Part shown: in pieces, positions 53,910 to 62,606 of the stretch | How positions within the stretch are numbered: position 1 is the first letter of the stretch | How the letters are laid out: each line of letters starts with the position of its first letter | NCBI GenBank assembly: GCA_025929535.1 | Contig: JAICLZ010000001.1 | Span: forward strand, 112,847 to 176,846 | Origin: Gemmatimonadaceae bacterium | GTDB taxonomy: Bacteria > Gemmatimonadota > Gemmatimonadetes > Gemmatimonadales > Gemmatimonadaceae | Length of the DNA stretch: 64,000 nucleotides | Reading direction: 5' to 3' | Made by a program: the position numbers and the translations under genes | Notes under the pieces: generated by a model | Told to the model about the DNA's origin: nothing | Seen by the model: only the letters and a program-made list of their open reading frames with translations | Databases searched by the model: none

Positions 53910-55472
53910 ATGGCACAGACGCCGAAGTCCGTACTCTGGATCGATGATGAGGCCGATCTCCTCGAGTCGCACCGCATCTTCCTGCGGGAGAAGGGTTTCG
54001 AGGTAGAGTCCGCCACGAACGCGGACGACGCCGTCGAGATGCTCCGTCGCCGCGCGTACGGCATCGTGCTCCTGGACGAGCAGATGCCAGGCAAGCGCGG
54101 CCTCGAAGCCTACCGTGAGATCCGCGAGCTCGATCCGCTCCTTCCGATCATCATGGTCACGAAGAGCGAAGAGGACGCGACGCTGAAGGAGGCGATCGGC
54201 GTCGATGTGCGCGACTATCTCGTCAAGCCGATCAATCCGCGCCAGGTGCTCGCGGTGATCACGCGAGTGCTCGATGGTCCTCGCATCCGGCAGCAGGCGA
54301 TCGCGCGCTCGTTCGTCGAGCGCTTCCGCGCCATCGAGCTCGATCGCCAGGCACCGCTCGACTGGCGCGGCTGGGTGTCGCGTTACACCGAGCTCGTGGA
54401 ATGGGATGTGAGCCTTGCGGAGGCGCGGGAGCAGAGCCTCTATGACTCGCTCCAGTCGCTCTATCCGGACATGCGCCGCGAGTTCGCGAGCTTCATGCGT
54501 GAGTCGTATCCCGGATGGCTCGCGCATCTCGAGGGCGACCGGCCGCCGCTCTCCATCGACGTGGTGAGCGAGTTTCTCCTTCCGATTCTCGAGCGCAATC
54601 GCGCGGCGGTGTTCGTCGTGATCGATTGCCTTCGGCTGGACCAGTGGGCGGTGCTGAGCCCGCTGCTCGCGCCGTTCTTCGAGATCGAGATGACGCACCA
54701 CTTCTCGATTCTTCCCACCGCCACCCCGTACTCGCGCAACTCCCTGTTCAGCGGACTCTTTCCGAGCGAGATCGCGGCGCGCTTCCCCGACTGGTGGGGC
54801 GAGCGCGAAGATGAGTCGCTGAATGCGCACGAGCGCGGGCTGCTCGAGGCGCACTTCGCGGAGCACAAGCGGCAGATCCCGGTGCGCTACGAGAAGATCT
54901 CGAGCACCGCGGATTCCACGGACCTCGAGCGTCGCGTGTCGAGCGCGATCGCACGCGAGGGCGTGAGCGCGTTCGTCTTCAACTTCGTCGACCTGCTCAC
55001 ACACGGCCGCAGCGAATCCGCCATCCTCTACGAGGTCGCGAAGGACGAGATCGCGCTCAGGCAGATCACGAAACAATGGTTCGAGCGCTCGGTGCTCTTC
55101 ACGCTGCTCAAGGACGCCGCGCGCAAGAACATCCCCGTGCTCATCACCAGCGATCACGGCTCGATTCACTGTCTCACGCCCGCAACGGTGTTCGCGAAAC
55201 GCGACGCGACCGCGAATCTCCGCTACAAGTTCGGCGAAGACCTGCGCGCCGAGCGTCCGGAGTACGCGCTGTCGTTCGGCAACGCGGACGACCTGAAGCT
55301 GCCGCGGCGCGGTACGGGCGCGAACACGCTGCTCGCGGTAGGCGACACGTTCTTCGTGTACCCGACCAAGCTGCGCGAATATCAGACGCGCTACCGCGGG
55401 TCGTTCCTGCACGGAGGCGTCACGCCGGAGGAGTGCATTCTGCCCGTGGCGCTCCTCACGCCGCGCCGCTAG
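53910..55472 (+). CDS. porX: PorX-type response regulator with PglZ phosphatase-like domain
   Basis: A 520-aa two-domain protein. The receiver has D12, D13, the phosphorylation site D56 (LLDEQMPG) and K106. The PglZ domain, of the alkaline-phosphatase superfamily, keeps its zinc-site residues: D239 in VVIDCLRLDQW, T270 and T272 in LPTATPYSRN, D361 and H365 in FVDLLTHGRS, D415 and H416 in TSDHGS, and H501 in FLHGGVTPEE. PorX of Bacteroidota controls the type IX secretion system and hydrolyses oligonucleotides. No T9SS gene is seen here. The stop overlaps the ABC exporter start, so the pair is coupled. Confidence 0.88.
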   Translation: MAQTPKSVLWIDDEADLLESHRIFLREKGFEVESATNADDAVEMLRRRAYGIVLLDEQMPGKRGLEAYREIRELDPLLPIIMVTKSEEDATLKEAIGVDVRDYLVKPINPRQVLAVITRVLDGPRIRQQAIARSFVERFRAIELDRQAPLDWRGWVSRYTELVEWDVSLAEAREQSLYDSLQSLYPDMRREFASFMRESYPGWLAHLEGDRPPLSIDVVSEFLLPILERNRAAVFVVIDCLRLDQWAVLSPLLAPFFEIEMTHHFSILPTATPYSRNSLFSGLFPSEIAARFPDWWGEREDESLNAHERGLLEAHFAEHKRQIPVRYEKISSTADSTDLERRVSSAIAREGVSAFVFNFVDLLTHGRSESAILYEVAKDEIALRQITKQWFERSVLFTLLKDAARKNIPVLITSDHGSIHCLTPATVFAKRDATANLRYKFGEDLRAERPEYALSFGNADDLKLPRRGTGANTLLAVGDTFFVYPTKLREYQTRYRGSFLHGGVTPEECILPVALLTPRR

Positions 55473-57322
55473 TGGATCTCCGCTCGTACAGACGAATCAC
55501 CCCGTTCCTGCGCCCGCACGCGTGGCGCATGGCGGGGAACATCTTCTTCAATCTCATCGGCGCCGCGCTCGACGGATATTCGTTCGCGCTGTTGATCCCG
55601 TTTCTGAACGCGCTCTTCGGGTTGCCCGCGCTGCCGATCAAGAGCGGCTGGGTCACCGATTTTCTGACGTGGACCATCGGGTCGCTGCTCGACCCCGCGA
55701 ACCAGATGCGGTCGCTGCTCCACGTCATCTTCATTCTGCTCGCCACGGTCGCCCTCAAGAACCTGTGCGTCTGGATCGCCGGCACGCTCGGCGCCCAGCT
55801 GCAGGAGTACATCACGCGCGACCTGCGTGACGCCGTGTACCGCCATCTGCAATCGCTCCCGATAGGCTGGTTCACGCGCACGAAGGTCGGCCAGATCATC
55901 TCGCGCGTGCTCTCCGATACCGAGCAGACGAAAACGCTCGTGACGCAGCTCGTCACACAGGCGATTTCGGCCGCGGCGATGGTCGCGATCTACACGGCAT
56001 ACCTGTTCGGCATTTCGTGGCGGCTCACGCTCATGGCGGTGATCGTCGCGCCGGCGCTCACCTTCGCGCTCCAGCCGTTGCTCCGGAAGCTCCGCCGCGG
56101 CTATCGCCGTCTGCGCAACGACCACGGCGAGATGATGAGCGTGCTGCAGGAGAGCGTCAGCGGCATCCGGCTCGTGAAGTCGTTCGCGGCGGAGGATTAC
56201 GAGGAAACGCGCTTCATCGACGCGAGCCACACGTATTCGCGCGGGCTCGTGCGCATGGCGAAGTTCGCGCTCATCGGCCAGCCGATTACCGAGACGCTCG
56301 GCACGCTCATCGTGGTCCTCCTCCTGTGGACCGGCGCGAAGTGGGTGCTCGTGGATCACACGCTGCAGGCGTCGCAGTTCCTGGTGTTTCTCACCTTCGT
56401 GATGCGCATGCTGCAGCCCCTCAAGCAGCTCTCGCAGATCCCGGCGATCGCGCAGAACGCGTTCGCGAGCGCGGACCGGCTGTTCGAGGTGCTGGACATG
56501 CCCACCGAGAAGTCGCTCGACCGCGGGACGCGCGTGGCCGCGAGCTTCGATCGCGCGCTGCAATTCGAGAACGTCTCCTTCGCCTACGATGCGGGCACGA
56601 ACGTGCTCGAGGACATCACCTTCACCGCGCGCAAGGGCGATGTCGTCGCGCTGGTCGGGGCGAGCGGAGCGGGGAAGAGCACCCTCGCGGATCTGATTCC
56701 GCGGTTCTACGAGCCAACGTCCGGCCGCATTCTGCTCGATGGCGTCGACACGCGCGACATCGTGCTCCCTTCGCTGCGCGCGCTCACCGGGATCGTGAGC
56801 CAGGAGACGGTGATCTTCAACGACTCGGTGCGCGCCAACATCGCGTACGGGCGGGGCGCCCGCTACACGGCTGCGCAGATCGAGACGGCCGCGCGCGCCG
56901 CGAACGCGCACGGCTTCATCACCGAGCTCCCCGAAGGCTACGACACGATGCTCGGCGAGCGCGGCGCGCGCCTCTCCGGCGGGCAGCGCCAGCGGATCGC
57001 GATCGCACGCGCGCTGCTCGTCGATCCGCCGATCCTCATTCTCGACGAGGCGACGTCCGCGCTGGACACGGAATCCGAGCGGCTGGTGCAGGAGGCGATC
57101 GACCGGCTGCTGGCTGGCCGCACGGTGATCGTGATCGCGCACCGGCTCTCGACGATCGTGAACGCGACGGAGATTCTCGTGCTCGACCGCGGACGCATCA
57201 TCGAGCGCGGAACGCACGAAGCGCTGCTCGAGCTCGGCGGCGCGTACCACCGGCTGCACACTCTCCAGTTCGGAGACAGGGAATCGCAAGCAGCCGAAGA
57301 ACATGCGCATCCTGTTCTATAG
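55472..57322 (+). CDS. MsbA-like ABC transporter (exporter half-transporter)
   Basis: A fused membrane and ATPase half-transporter (616 aa) that should act as a homodimer. Six hydrophobic segments fill residues 15-320; the nucleotide-binding domain has Walker A GASGAGKST near 395, the signature LSGGQRQ near 500 and LILDEATSALD (Walker B) just after. The GTG start at 55472 overlaps the porX stop. Glycosyltransferase and LpxL-like genes follow, so a lipid A or glycolipid flippase role is likely, though drug export cannot be ruled out. Confidence 0.88.
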   Translation: MDLRSYRRITPFLRPHAWRMAGNIFFNLIGAALDGYSFALLIPFLNALFGLPALPIKSGWVTDFLTWTIGSLLDPANQMRSLLHVIFILLATVALKNLCVWIAGTLGAQLQEYITRDLRDAVYRHLQSLPIGWFTRTKVGQIISRVLSDTEQTKTLVTQLVTQAISAAAMVAIYTAYLFGISWRLTLMAVIVAPALTFALQPLLRKLRRGYRRLRNDHGEMMSVLQESVSGIRLVKSFAAEDYEETRFIDASHTYSRGLVRMAKFALIGQPITETLGTLIVVLLLWTGAKWVLVDHTLQASQFLVFLTFVMRMLQPLKQLSQIPAIAQNAFASADRLFEVLDMPTEKSLDRGTRVAASFDRALQFENVSFAYDAGTNVLEDITFTARKGDVVALVGASGAGKSTLADLIPRFYEPTSGRILLDGVDTRDIVLPSLRALTGIVSQETVIFNDSVRANIAYGRGARYTAAQIETAARAANAHGFITELPEGYDTMLGERGARLSGGQRQRIAIARALLVDPPILILDEATSALDTESERLVQEAIDRLLAGRTVIVIAHRLSTIVNATEILVLDRGRIIERGTHEALLELGGAYHRLHTLQFGDRESQAAEEHAHPVL

Positions 57323-58394
57323 CCAGTCGCCGGAGTGGAACGGCAGTGCGCGCGCGCTCGCGGCCGCGGCGCGTGGGATGAGCGAGCGGGGGCACAATGT
57401 CACGGTGGTGTGCCCCCCCGAGAGCGCGCTCGAGCAGCATCTCGAGTTCGGCGCGTACGAGGTGGTGTCGCTCTCGCGGATTCTGCCGTGGCCCTTCGTG
57501 GCCCTGCGCCTCCGCACACTGCTGCACGATCGCTTCATCCAGGTCGTGGTCGTGAATGGCGACCGCGAGCAGCTGATCGCCGCGCTCGCGGCGAGGCTGG
57601 CCGAGCGCGCGGCGGTGCTGCGCCGCATCGCCACGGGGCAGCTGCTGCGTTACGGTCCGACCGTGCGTCTCGCCTTCCGGTTCGCACCCACGGGGCTGCT
57701 CTTCAGCTCCGAGGAGGACAAGCGCAACGCTCCACCCGCCACGCTCACGCGCTTTGCCCCCGCCGTCGTACCGCTCGGCGTGAATGCCCACGCGTACGAC
57801 GCGATCCGCCCCGCGTCGCGCGCGAGCATCGGCGCGCCGGGCGGCACGCGGCTGCTCGTCTGCGTGTACGACCGGAGCGGCCGAGCGCGCGCGGCGGCGG
57901 TGCTGCGGGTGATCGGGCTGCTTGCGCCGCGGCATCCCGAGCTGCGGCTCGCGCTGGTTGGCGCGGGCTCGAGCGATGAGGATCTGCGCATGCACGCCGC
58001 CGCGCTGCGCATCACGGGTGCCGTGAGCTTCCTCGGCGAGCGCGACGACTATCTCTCCGTATTGAGCGTAGCCGATCTCGGTTGGGTGGTGGCCGATGGC
58101 GACACGGCGGTGTTCGCACTGCTCGATCTGCTCGCCTCGCGCGTGCCGGTGCTGGCCGAGCGGGGAACGGCGGCGGAGCAGTACGTGCCGGATGGCATCG
58201 CGGGAATTCTGCTGCCGCGCGGGGAAGCTCCCGACATCGCTGCGGCGGTCGCGCTGCTGCTCGGCCACGACGATCGGCGCGCGGCGATGGGCGGCGCCGG
58301 ACGTGCGCGCGTGTCGCGCGACCACTCGGAACAGAAGATGATCGACGCCTTCGAGGCCGCCGCTACGATCGCGAGCGACCGCTCGCGCTGGTGA
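57303..58394 (+). CDS. Glycosyltransferase, GT4-like
   Basis: A 363-aa GT-B-fold enzyme. The N-terminal Rossmann domain begins ILFYSQSPEWNGSARAL; the C-terminal domain has RLLVCVYDRSGR, VSFLGERDDYLSVLSVADL near 240 and LLASRVPVLAERGTAAEQYV near 280, in place of the usual EExGxxxxE block. The substrate is unknown. It overlaps the exporter gene by 20 bases and the acyltransferase gene by 4, which points to a lipid-linked sugar. Confidence 0.8.
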   Translation: MRILFYSQSPEWNGSARALAAAARGMSERGHNVTVVCPPESALEQHLEFGAYEVVSLSRILPWPFVALRLRTLLHDRFIQVVVVNGDREQLIAALAARLAERAAVLRRIATGQLLRYGPTVRLAFRFAPTGLLFSSEEDKRNAPPATLTRFAPAVVPLGVNAHAYDAIRPASRASIGAPGGTRLLVCVYDRSGRARAAAVLRVIGLLAPRHPELRLALVGAGSSDEDLRMHAAALRITGAVSFLGERDDYLSVLSVADLGWVVADGDTAVFALLDLLASRVPVLAERGTAAEQYVPDGIAGILLPRGEAPDIAAAVALLLGHDDRRAAMGGAGRARVSRDHSEQKMIDAFEAAATIASDRSRW

Positions 58395-59323
58395 GCACGA
58401 GTCGCGGCCCGACGCTCCGCGACCGGGCGCAGTACGCGGTGCTGCGCGCATTCGCGGCCGTGCTCGGACTGCTCTCGTGGCGCGCGGCGACGAATCTCGC
58501 CGGACACATCGGGACATTGTTCTACGCGCCACTCGGCATCCGGCGGCGTGTGGCGGAGAAGCAGATCGCGGCGGCGTTTCCGGAGCTCCCCTCGCGCGAG
58601 GTGAAGCGCGTGGCGCGCGAGAGCTATCGGCACCTCGGCCGCGTCGCTGCGGAAACGGCGCTGCTCTCGCGACTGGACACGAAGGGCGTGCTCGAGCACT
58701 TCGCCGGCGCCGACGGGTTGGAGCTCATCGAGAAGCAGGTGGCCGAAAAGCACGGGGCGATCGTGCTCACGGGACATCTCGGCAACTGGGAGCTCGCGGG
58801 CGCGATGGTCGCGGCGCATGGAATGCCGATCGATGTCGTCGTGCGGCTGATGGGGAATCCGCTCTTCGATGCGTTTCTCACGCGCACGCGCGCGCGACTC
58901 GGGATGACCGTCGTCCGCGACCGCGATTCGGTGCGACAGACGCCTCGCGCCCTGCGTGCGGGACGCGTGATCGCGTTTCTCGCGGATCAGTCCGGGCTGC
59001 ACATTGCGTCGAGCTTCATCGATTTCTTTGGGCGCCCTGCGAAAACGCCGCGTGGGCCAGCGGTGTTCGCGCTGAGATTGAACGCGCCGCTTTACTTTGG
59101 TGCGTGCATCCGGCAGCCCGATGGCCGCTACCGCATACACGTGCGAGAGATCATTGTAGAGCGCACGGGCGATACCGACAACGACGTGGACGCAATCCTC
59201 AACGAGTATTCGCGGCTGCTCGAGCAGCACGTGCGCGAGGCGCCGGAGCAGTACTTCTGGCAGCATCGCCGCTGGAAGCGCCAGCCGGCGGACACGCCTC
59301 CCGAGCTTCTGGATCCCGTATGA
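58391..59323 (+). CDS. Lipid A biosynthesis-type acyltransferase (LpxL/HtrB family)
   Basis: A membrane-associated acyltransferase of 310 aa. The catalytic HxxxxE/D is visible in GHLGNWE near residue 131, followed by the family blocks MGNPLFDAFLTRTRARLG, IAFLADQSG and FFGRPAKTPRGPAVFAL. The C-terminus EQYFWQHRRWKRQP is typical of LpxL. It starts at GTG 58391 with GTGA overlap. With the MsbA-like exporter it suggests that the organism makes a lipid A-like outer-leaflet lipid. Confidence 0.9.
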   Translation: MSTSRGPTLRDRAQYAVLRAFAAVLGLLSWRAATNLAGHIGTLFYAPLGIRRRVAEKQIAAAFPELPSREVKRVARESYRHLGRVAAETALLSRLDTKGVLEHFAGADGLELIEKQVAEKHGAIVLTGHLGNWELAGAMVAAHGMPIDVVVRLMGNPLFDAFLTRTRARLGMTVVRDRDSVRQTPRALRAGRVIAFLADQSGLHIASSFIDFFGRPAKTPRGPAVFALRLNAPLYFGACIRQPDGRYRIHVREIIVERTGDTDNDVDAILNEYSRLLEQHVREAPEQYFWQHRRWKRQPADTPPELLDPV

Positions 59324-60168
59324 ACGCGCTGCTGTGGCGGAAGCTGCGCGCGGACCGGCGCGCGATGTTCGGACTCGGCGCCGTTGCGGTGCTCGTGGTG
59401 CTCGCGATCGCCGCTCCCCTTGTGTCGCGATGGGACCCCACGGCCATCGCCCTCGCCAATCAGCTCCAGCCGCCGAGCATGGCGCACTGGCTCGGCACGG
59501 ACCTGCAGGGACGCGACGTGTGGGCGCGACTCATCTACGGTGCGCGCATCTCGCTCTCGGTAGGTTTTCTCTCACAGACCATCGCGCTCTCGATGGGGCT
59601 GACGCTCGGACTCATCTCGGGCTTCTACGGCAGGTGGGTGGATGAAACGGTGATGCGACTGGCCGATGTCACGCTCGCCTTCCCGTCGCTGCTGCTGCTC
59701 ATTGCGCTCGCCGCCGCCTTCGAGCCTTCGCTCGGCACAGTGCTGGTAACGATCGGCATCGTCGGCTGGGCCGGCATGGCGCGCATCGTACGCGGACAGG
59801 TGCTCCTGGTGCGCCAGCTCGAGTACGTGCAGGCGGCGCGCGCGCTTGGCGAGCGCGACTACCGCATCATCACGCGGCATCTGCTCCCGAACGTGATCGC
59901 CCCAGTGGTGATCGCCGCGACGCTCGGCGTTGCGGGCGCGATCATGGCAGAGGCAGCGCTTTCGTTTCTTGGGCTCGGCGTGCAGCCGCCAACACCGAGC
60001 TGGGGCTCGATGATCGCGGATGGCCGCGATCTCGAACAGCTTCGCCACGCGCCGTGGACCTCGCTCAGCCCCGGCATCGCGATCGGGATCGCGGTGCTCG
60101 GCTTCAACCTGCTCGGCGACGCGCTGCGAGATGCGCTCGACCCGCGCGCACTCGACGGACGGACATGA
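59320..60168 (+). CDS. dppC: Dipeptide/oligopeptide ABC transporter permease, DppC type
   Basis: The second permease of a peptide-type ABC importer (282 aa). An N-terminal helix (about 17-35), HWLGTDLQGRDVWARLIYGA, and the EAA loop (EYVQAARALGERDYRIITRH) with LLPNVIAPVVIAATLGVAGA are present. A C-terminal GFNLLGDALRDALDPR is the DppC hallmark. Its expected partners, DppA and DppB, are at 10644-13167, about 46 kb away. ATG 59320 overlaps the acyltransferase stop. Confidence 0.9.
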   Translation: MNALLWRKLRADRRAMFGLGAVAVLVVLAIAAPLVSRWDPTAIALANQLQPPSMAHWLGTDLQGRDVWARLIYGARISLSVGFLSQTIALSMGLTLGLISGFYGRWVDETVMRLADVTLAFPSLLLLIALAAAFEPSLGTVLVTIGIVGWAGMARIVRGQVLLVRQLEYVQAARALGERDYRIITRHLLPNVIAPVVIAATLGVAGAIMAEAALSFLGLGVQPPTPSWGSMIADGRDLEQLRHAPWTSLSPGIAIGIAVLGFNLLGDALRDALDPRALDGRT

Positions 60169-61328
60169 TGAGCTACGATGTGGAGGCGCTGCGCGCGCGC
60201 GAGTTTCCGTGGACGCAGCAGGGCGAGCAGATCTTTCTCGACAATGCGAAGACGGGCGCTCTGCCGTCGCGGGCGGTGGAGACGCTCAAGTCGTGGGCGG
60301 AGCTCAGAGCCGCGCCGCATCGGCTCACGCCGTATCAGGATCTCGAGGTCTTCCAAAAGACGCGGGAGCTCGTCGCGAAGCTGATCGGCGCGAAGATCGG
60401 CGAGATCGCGTGCATGCCGAATACGACCTACGGCATCAACGTAGCGTCGCTCGGGCTGCCACTGAAGTCGGGCGACGTGGTGCTCACGTACGACGGCGAA
60501 TATCCGGCGGATGTCTATCCGTGGATGTCGCTGGCGCGGAAGGGCGTGAAGCTCGAGCTGATCCCGAAGCTTGACGGTCTGCAGGACGAAGCGCGGCTCC
60601 TGGAGGAGATGAAGCGTCCGGAGGTGAAGGCCGTGACGATGAGCTGGGTATCGTTCTCGACGGGCTTCCGTGCGGACCTGGAGACGATCGGGCGTGCGTG
60701 CCGCGAGCGCGGCATTTACTTCGTGGTGGACGCGATTCAGGGCGTGGGTGCGGCGTCGCTCGATGTGTCGAAGCTGCACATCGATGTGCTCGCGTGCGGC
60801 GGGCAGAAGTGGCTGCTCGCGCCGTGGGGCTCGGGCTTCGTGTACGTGCGCGAGGCGCTCATCCCCGAGCTCGAGCCGATGGTGGTGGGCTGGCTCGCGA
60901 TGCGATCGAGCGAGGAGTTCACGCGCATGGTGGACTACGACTTCGTGTACTACGACGATGCGCGCCGCTACCAGATCAACACGCTGCCGGCGCCGGATTT
61001 CGCGGGTCTCAATGCGAGCCTCGAGTTGTTCTTCGAGCTGGGCCCGGAATCCGTGGCGGAGCACATCGAGGGGGTCGTGTCGGAAGCGGTGCAGTGGGCG
61101 CTGGCGAACGGCGACAAGGTGCGGCTGGTGACGCCGGCGGATCCGGCAAAGCGCGCGGGCGTGCTCGCGATTGCGCCACGTGATCCGGTGGCGGCATCGG
61201 AGGCACTGAGCGCGGCGAAGATTTTTCACTCGTTGAGGGAGGGAGCGATACGATTGTCGCCACACTGCTTCAATACGAGGGAAGAGATGGGGAGGGCGTT
61301 GGAGGTGTTGGGCGGAGAACGACCGTAA
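60165..61328 (+). CDS. Class V PLP-dependent aminotransferase/desulfurase-like protein
   Basis: A 387-aa fold-type I enzyme. The PLP-binding lysine is in CGGQKWLLAPWGSGFVYV near residue 214, and VVDAIQGVGA with its aspartate lies near 190. The family holds cysteine desulfurases, serine-pyruvate transaminases and isopenicillin N epimerase-like proteins; the latter are the closest in layout. No catalytic cysteine loop of a desulfurase is visible. Two ATG codons (60165, 60168) overlap the dppC stop. Confidence 0.83.
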   Translation: MMSYDVEALRAREFPWTQQGEQIFLDNAKTGALPSRAVETLKSWAELRAAPHRLTPYQDLEVFQKTRELVAKLIGAKIGEIACMPNTTYGINVASLGLPLKSGDVVLTYDGEYPADVYPWMSLARKGVKLELIPKLDGLQDEARLLEEMKRPEVKAVTMSWVSFSTGFRADLETIGRACRERGIYFVVDAIQGVGAASLDVSKLHIDVLACGGQKWLLAPWGSGFVYVREALIPELEPMVVGWLAMRSSEEFTRMVDYDFVYYDDARRYQINTLPAPDFAGLNASLELFFELGPESVAEHIEGVVSEAVQWALANGDKVRLVTPADPAKRAGVLAIAPRDPVAASEALSAAKIFHSLREGAIRLSPHCFNTREEMGRALEVLGGERP

Positions 61329-61423
61329 AGAACTCTTTATGGCTGCCGATGCACTGGCGACGCGACTCGGCCGCTCCTATGCTCTGGCACCACGTTCCAG
61401 TCGACTCGAGCTGGAGTGCTCGA

Positions 61424-62536
61424 ATGAAGACACGCCGTCTCATCACGATGGTCGCCGCCCTCGCGCTCGCCGCCGCCTGCAACTCGAGAGACAGGTCGCA
61501 GAGGACAGGCTCCAATCTCGCGCAGAGACTCGGCGCGAATCAGGACTCCACATCCGACGCCGAGAGTGGAAGCAGCGATCGCGATCCGTGCTCGCTCCTG
61601 GACTCGACCGAGGTCGCAGCCGCGATCGGTGCGCTTTCAGCGCCGCCCTATCGCGGCTCGTTCAAGCCGGACGCCGACGCGCAGTCGTGCCGCTACGACA
61701 CGAAGGATCATCGCCGCATCCTCGTGAGCGTCGACTGGGACGGCGGCGCGGCAGCGATGAAGATGGTGGGCTTCGGACGGAAGCTCACGGATCCGATCGC
61801 GAAGCAGGGCGTGGAGCAGATGGGCACGACGGTGTTGTCGACGGGTGACACGCTCACGGGCGCGTGGGATCAGGTCGCGCAGGGGCCCATGCAGTGCTGC
61901 GATTTCCACGCACTGAAGGGCGACAGACACGTGGAGCTCGACTGGACGGGGACGCGACTGACGCCGAAGACGGCGGGCGCGTTACTGGATTCCGCCGTCC
62001 AGCGGCTCGACCACCCGCTGCCGATCAATGGCGCAGCGGGCGTCACCGCGGCGATGGCGGTGTATGCCGCGGAGGCCAAGGACAGCTCGCTCGTGATGTG
62101 CGATCTCATTCCGCAGGCGAAGGCCGAGGCGCTGCTCGGCCACCCGCTCGCGAAGCCGCCCGAGCCAGGGCACGGAGCGGCGGGCCCGCGCGAGTGTGAT
62201 TACACGACCGTGCTCGCTGCTCCCGGCGTGATTCCGCGGGAATATGATCTGAGCCTGCGGTCGTGGCGCGATGGCGTGGTCGAGTTCGAGGGCGATCAGT
62301 TCGCGACGGGAGCCGGCATGCACGCGATGCGCCGACAGCTCACGGGCAGCGCGGCTAGCCCGGCGTCCGATACCTCGGGCCATCCACCCGGACCGTGGGA
62401 CATCGCCGCAGAATCGCCGAGTCCGGGATACGAGGCGGTGAAGGGCGGTGCGCTCTTGAAGGTCGCGTCGCTCGACAAGGCGGGCGCCCTGGCGTTGCTC
62501 GCGGGAGCGGTGCAGGCGCTCGGGCCGGGGCACTAG
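61424..62536 (+). CDS. Lipoprotein with two repeated Cys-containing domains
   Basis: A 370-aa protein with a lipoprotein signal (lipobox ALAAAC, cysteine near residue 19) and a Ser/Asp-rich linker. Two similar domains follow: one begins DPCSLLDSTEVAAAIG and has SCRYDTKD, the other begins VMCDLIPQAKAEALLG and has ECDYTT. Each thus keeps a Cys-x-Leu start, a helix ending in IG/LG and a Cys-x-Tyr pair, as in DUF3558-like lipoproteins of unknown function. ATG 61424 fits the signal peptide; an upstream ATG at 61349 does not. A gap of 95 bases separates it from the previous gene. Confidence 0.7.
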   Translation: MKTRRLITMVAALALAAACNSRDRSQRTGSNLAQRLGANQDSTSDAESGSSDRDPCSLLDSTEVAAAIGALSAPPYRGSFKPDADAQSCRYDTKDHRRILVSVDWDGGAAAMKMVGFGRKLTDPIAKQGVEQMGTTVLSTGDTLTGAWDQVAQGPMQCCDFHALKGDRHVELDWTGTRLTPKTAGALLDSAVQRLDHPLPINGAAGVTAAMAVYAAEAKDSSLVMCDLIPQAKAEALLGHPLAKPPEPGHGAAGPRECDYTTVLAAPGVIPREYDLSLRSWRDGVVEFEGDQFATGAGMHAMRRQLTGSAASPASDTSGHPPGPWDIAAESPSPGYEAVKGGALLKVASLDKAGALALLAGAVQALGPGH

Positions 62537-62570
62537 ACGCACGAGCGATCTTGGCGATCCTCGAATCAGA

Positions 62571-62606
62571 GGGCAAGTCTCGAATTTTCGCACGGATCAC
62601 TTGCCC
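62571..62606. terminator. Inverted repeat at the convergent lipoprotein/tyrS junction
   Basis: GGGCAAGT (62571-62578) and ACTTGCCC (62599-62606) form a perfect 8-bp stem; the loop contains a smaller CGAA/TTCG pair. The right arm covers the tyrS stop codon. Its place between convergent genes suits a bidirectional terminator. Confidence 0.5.
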
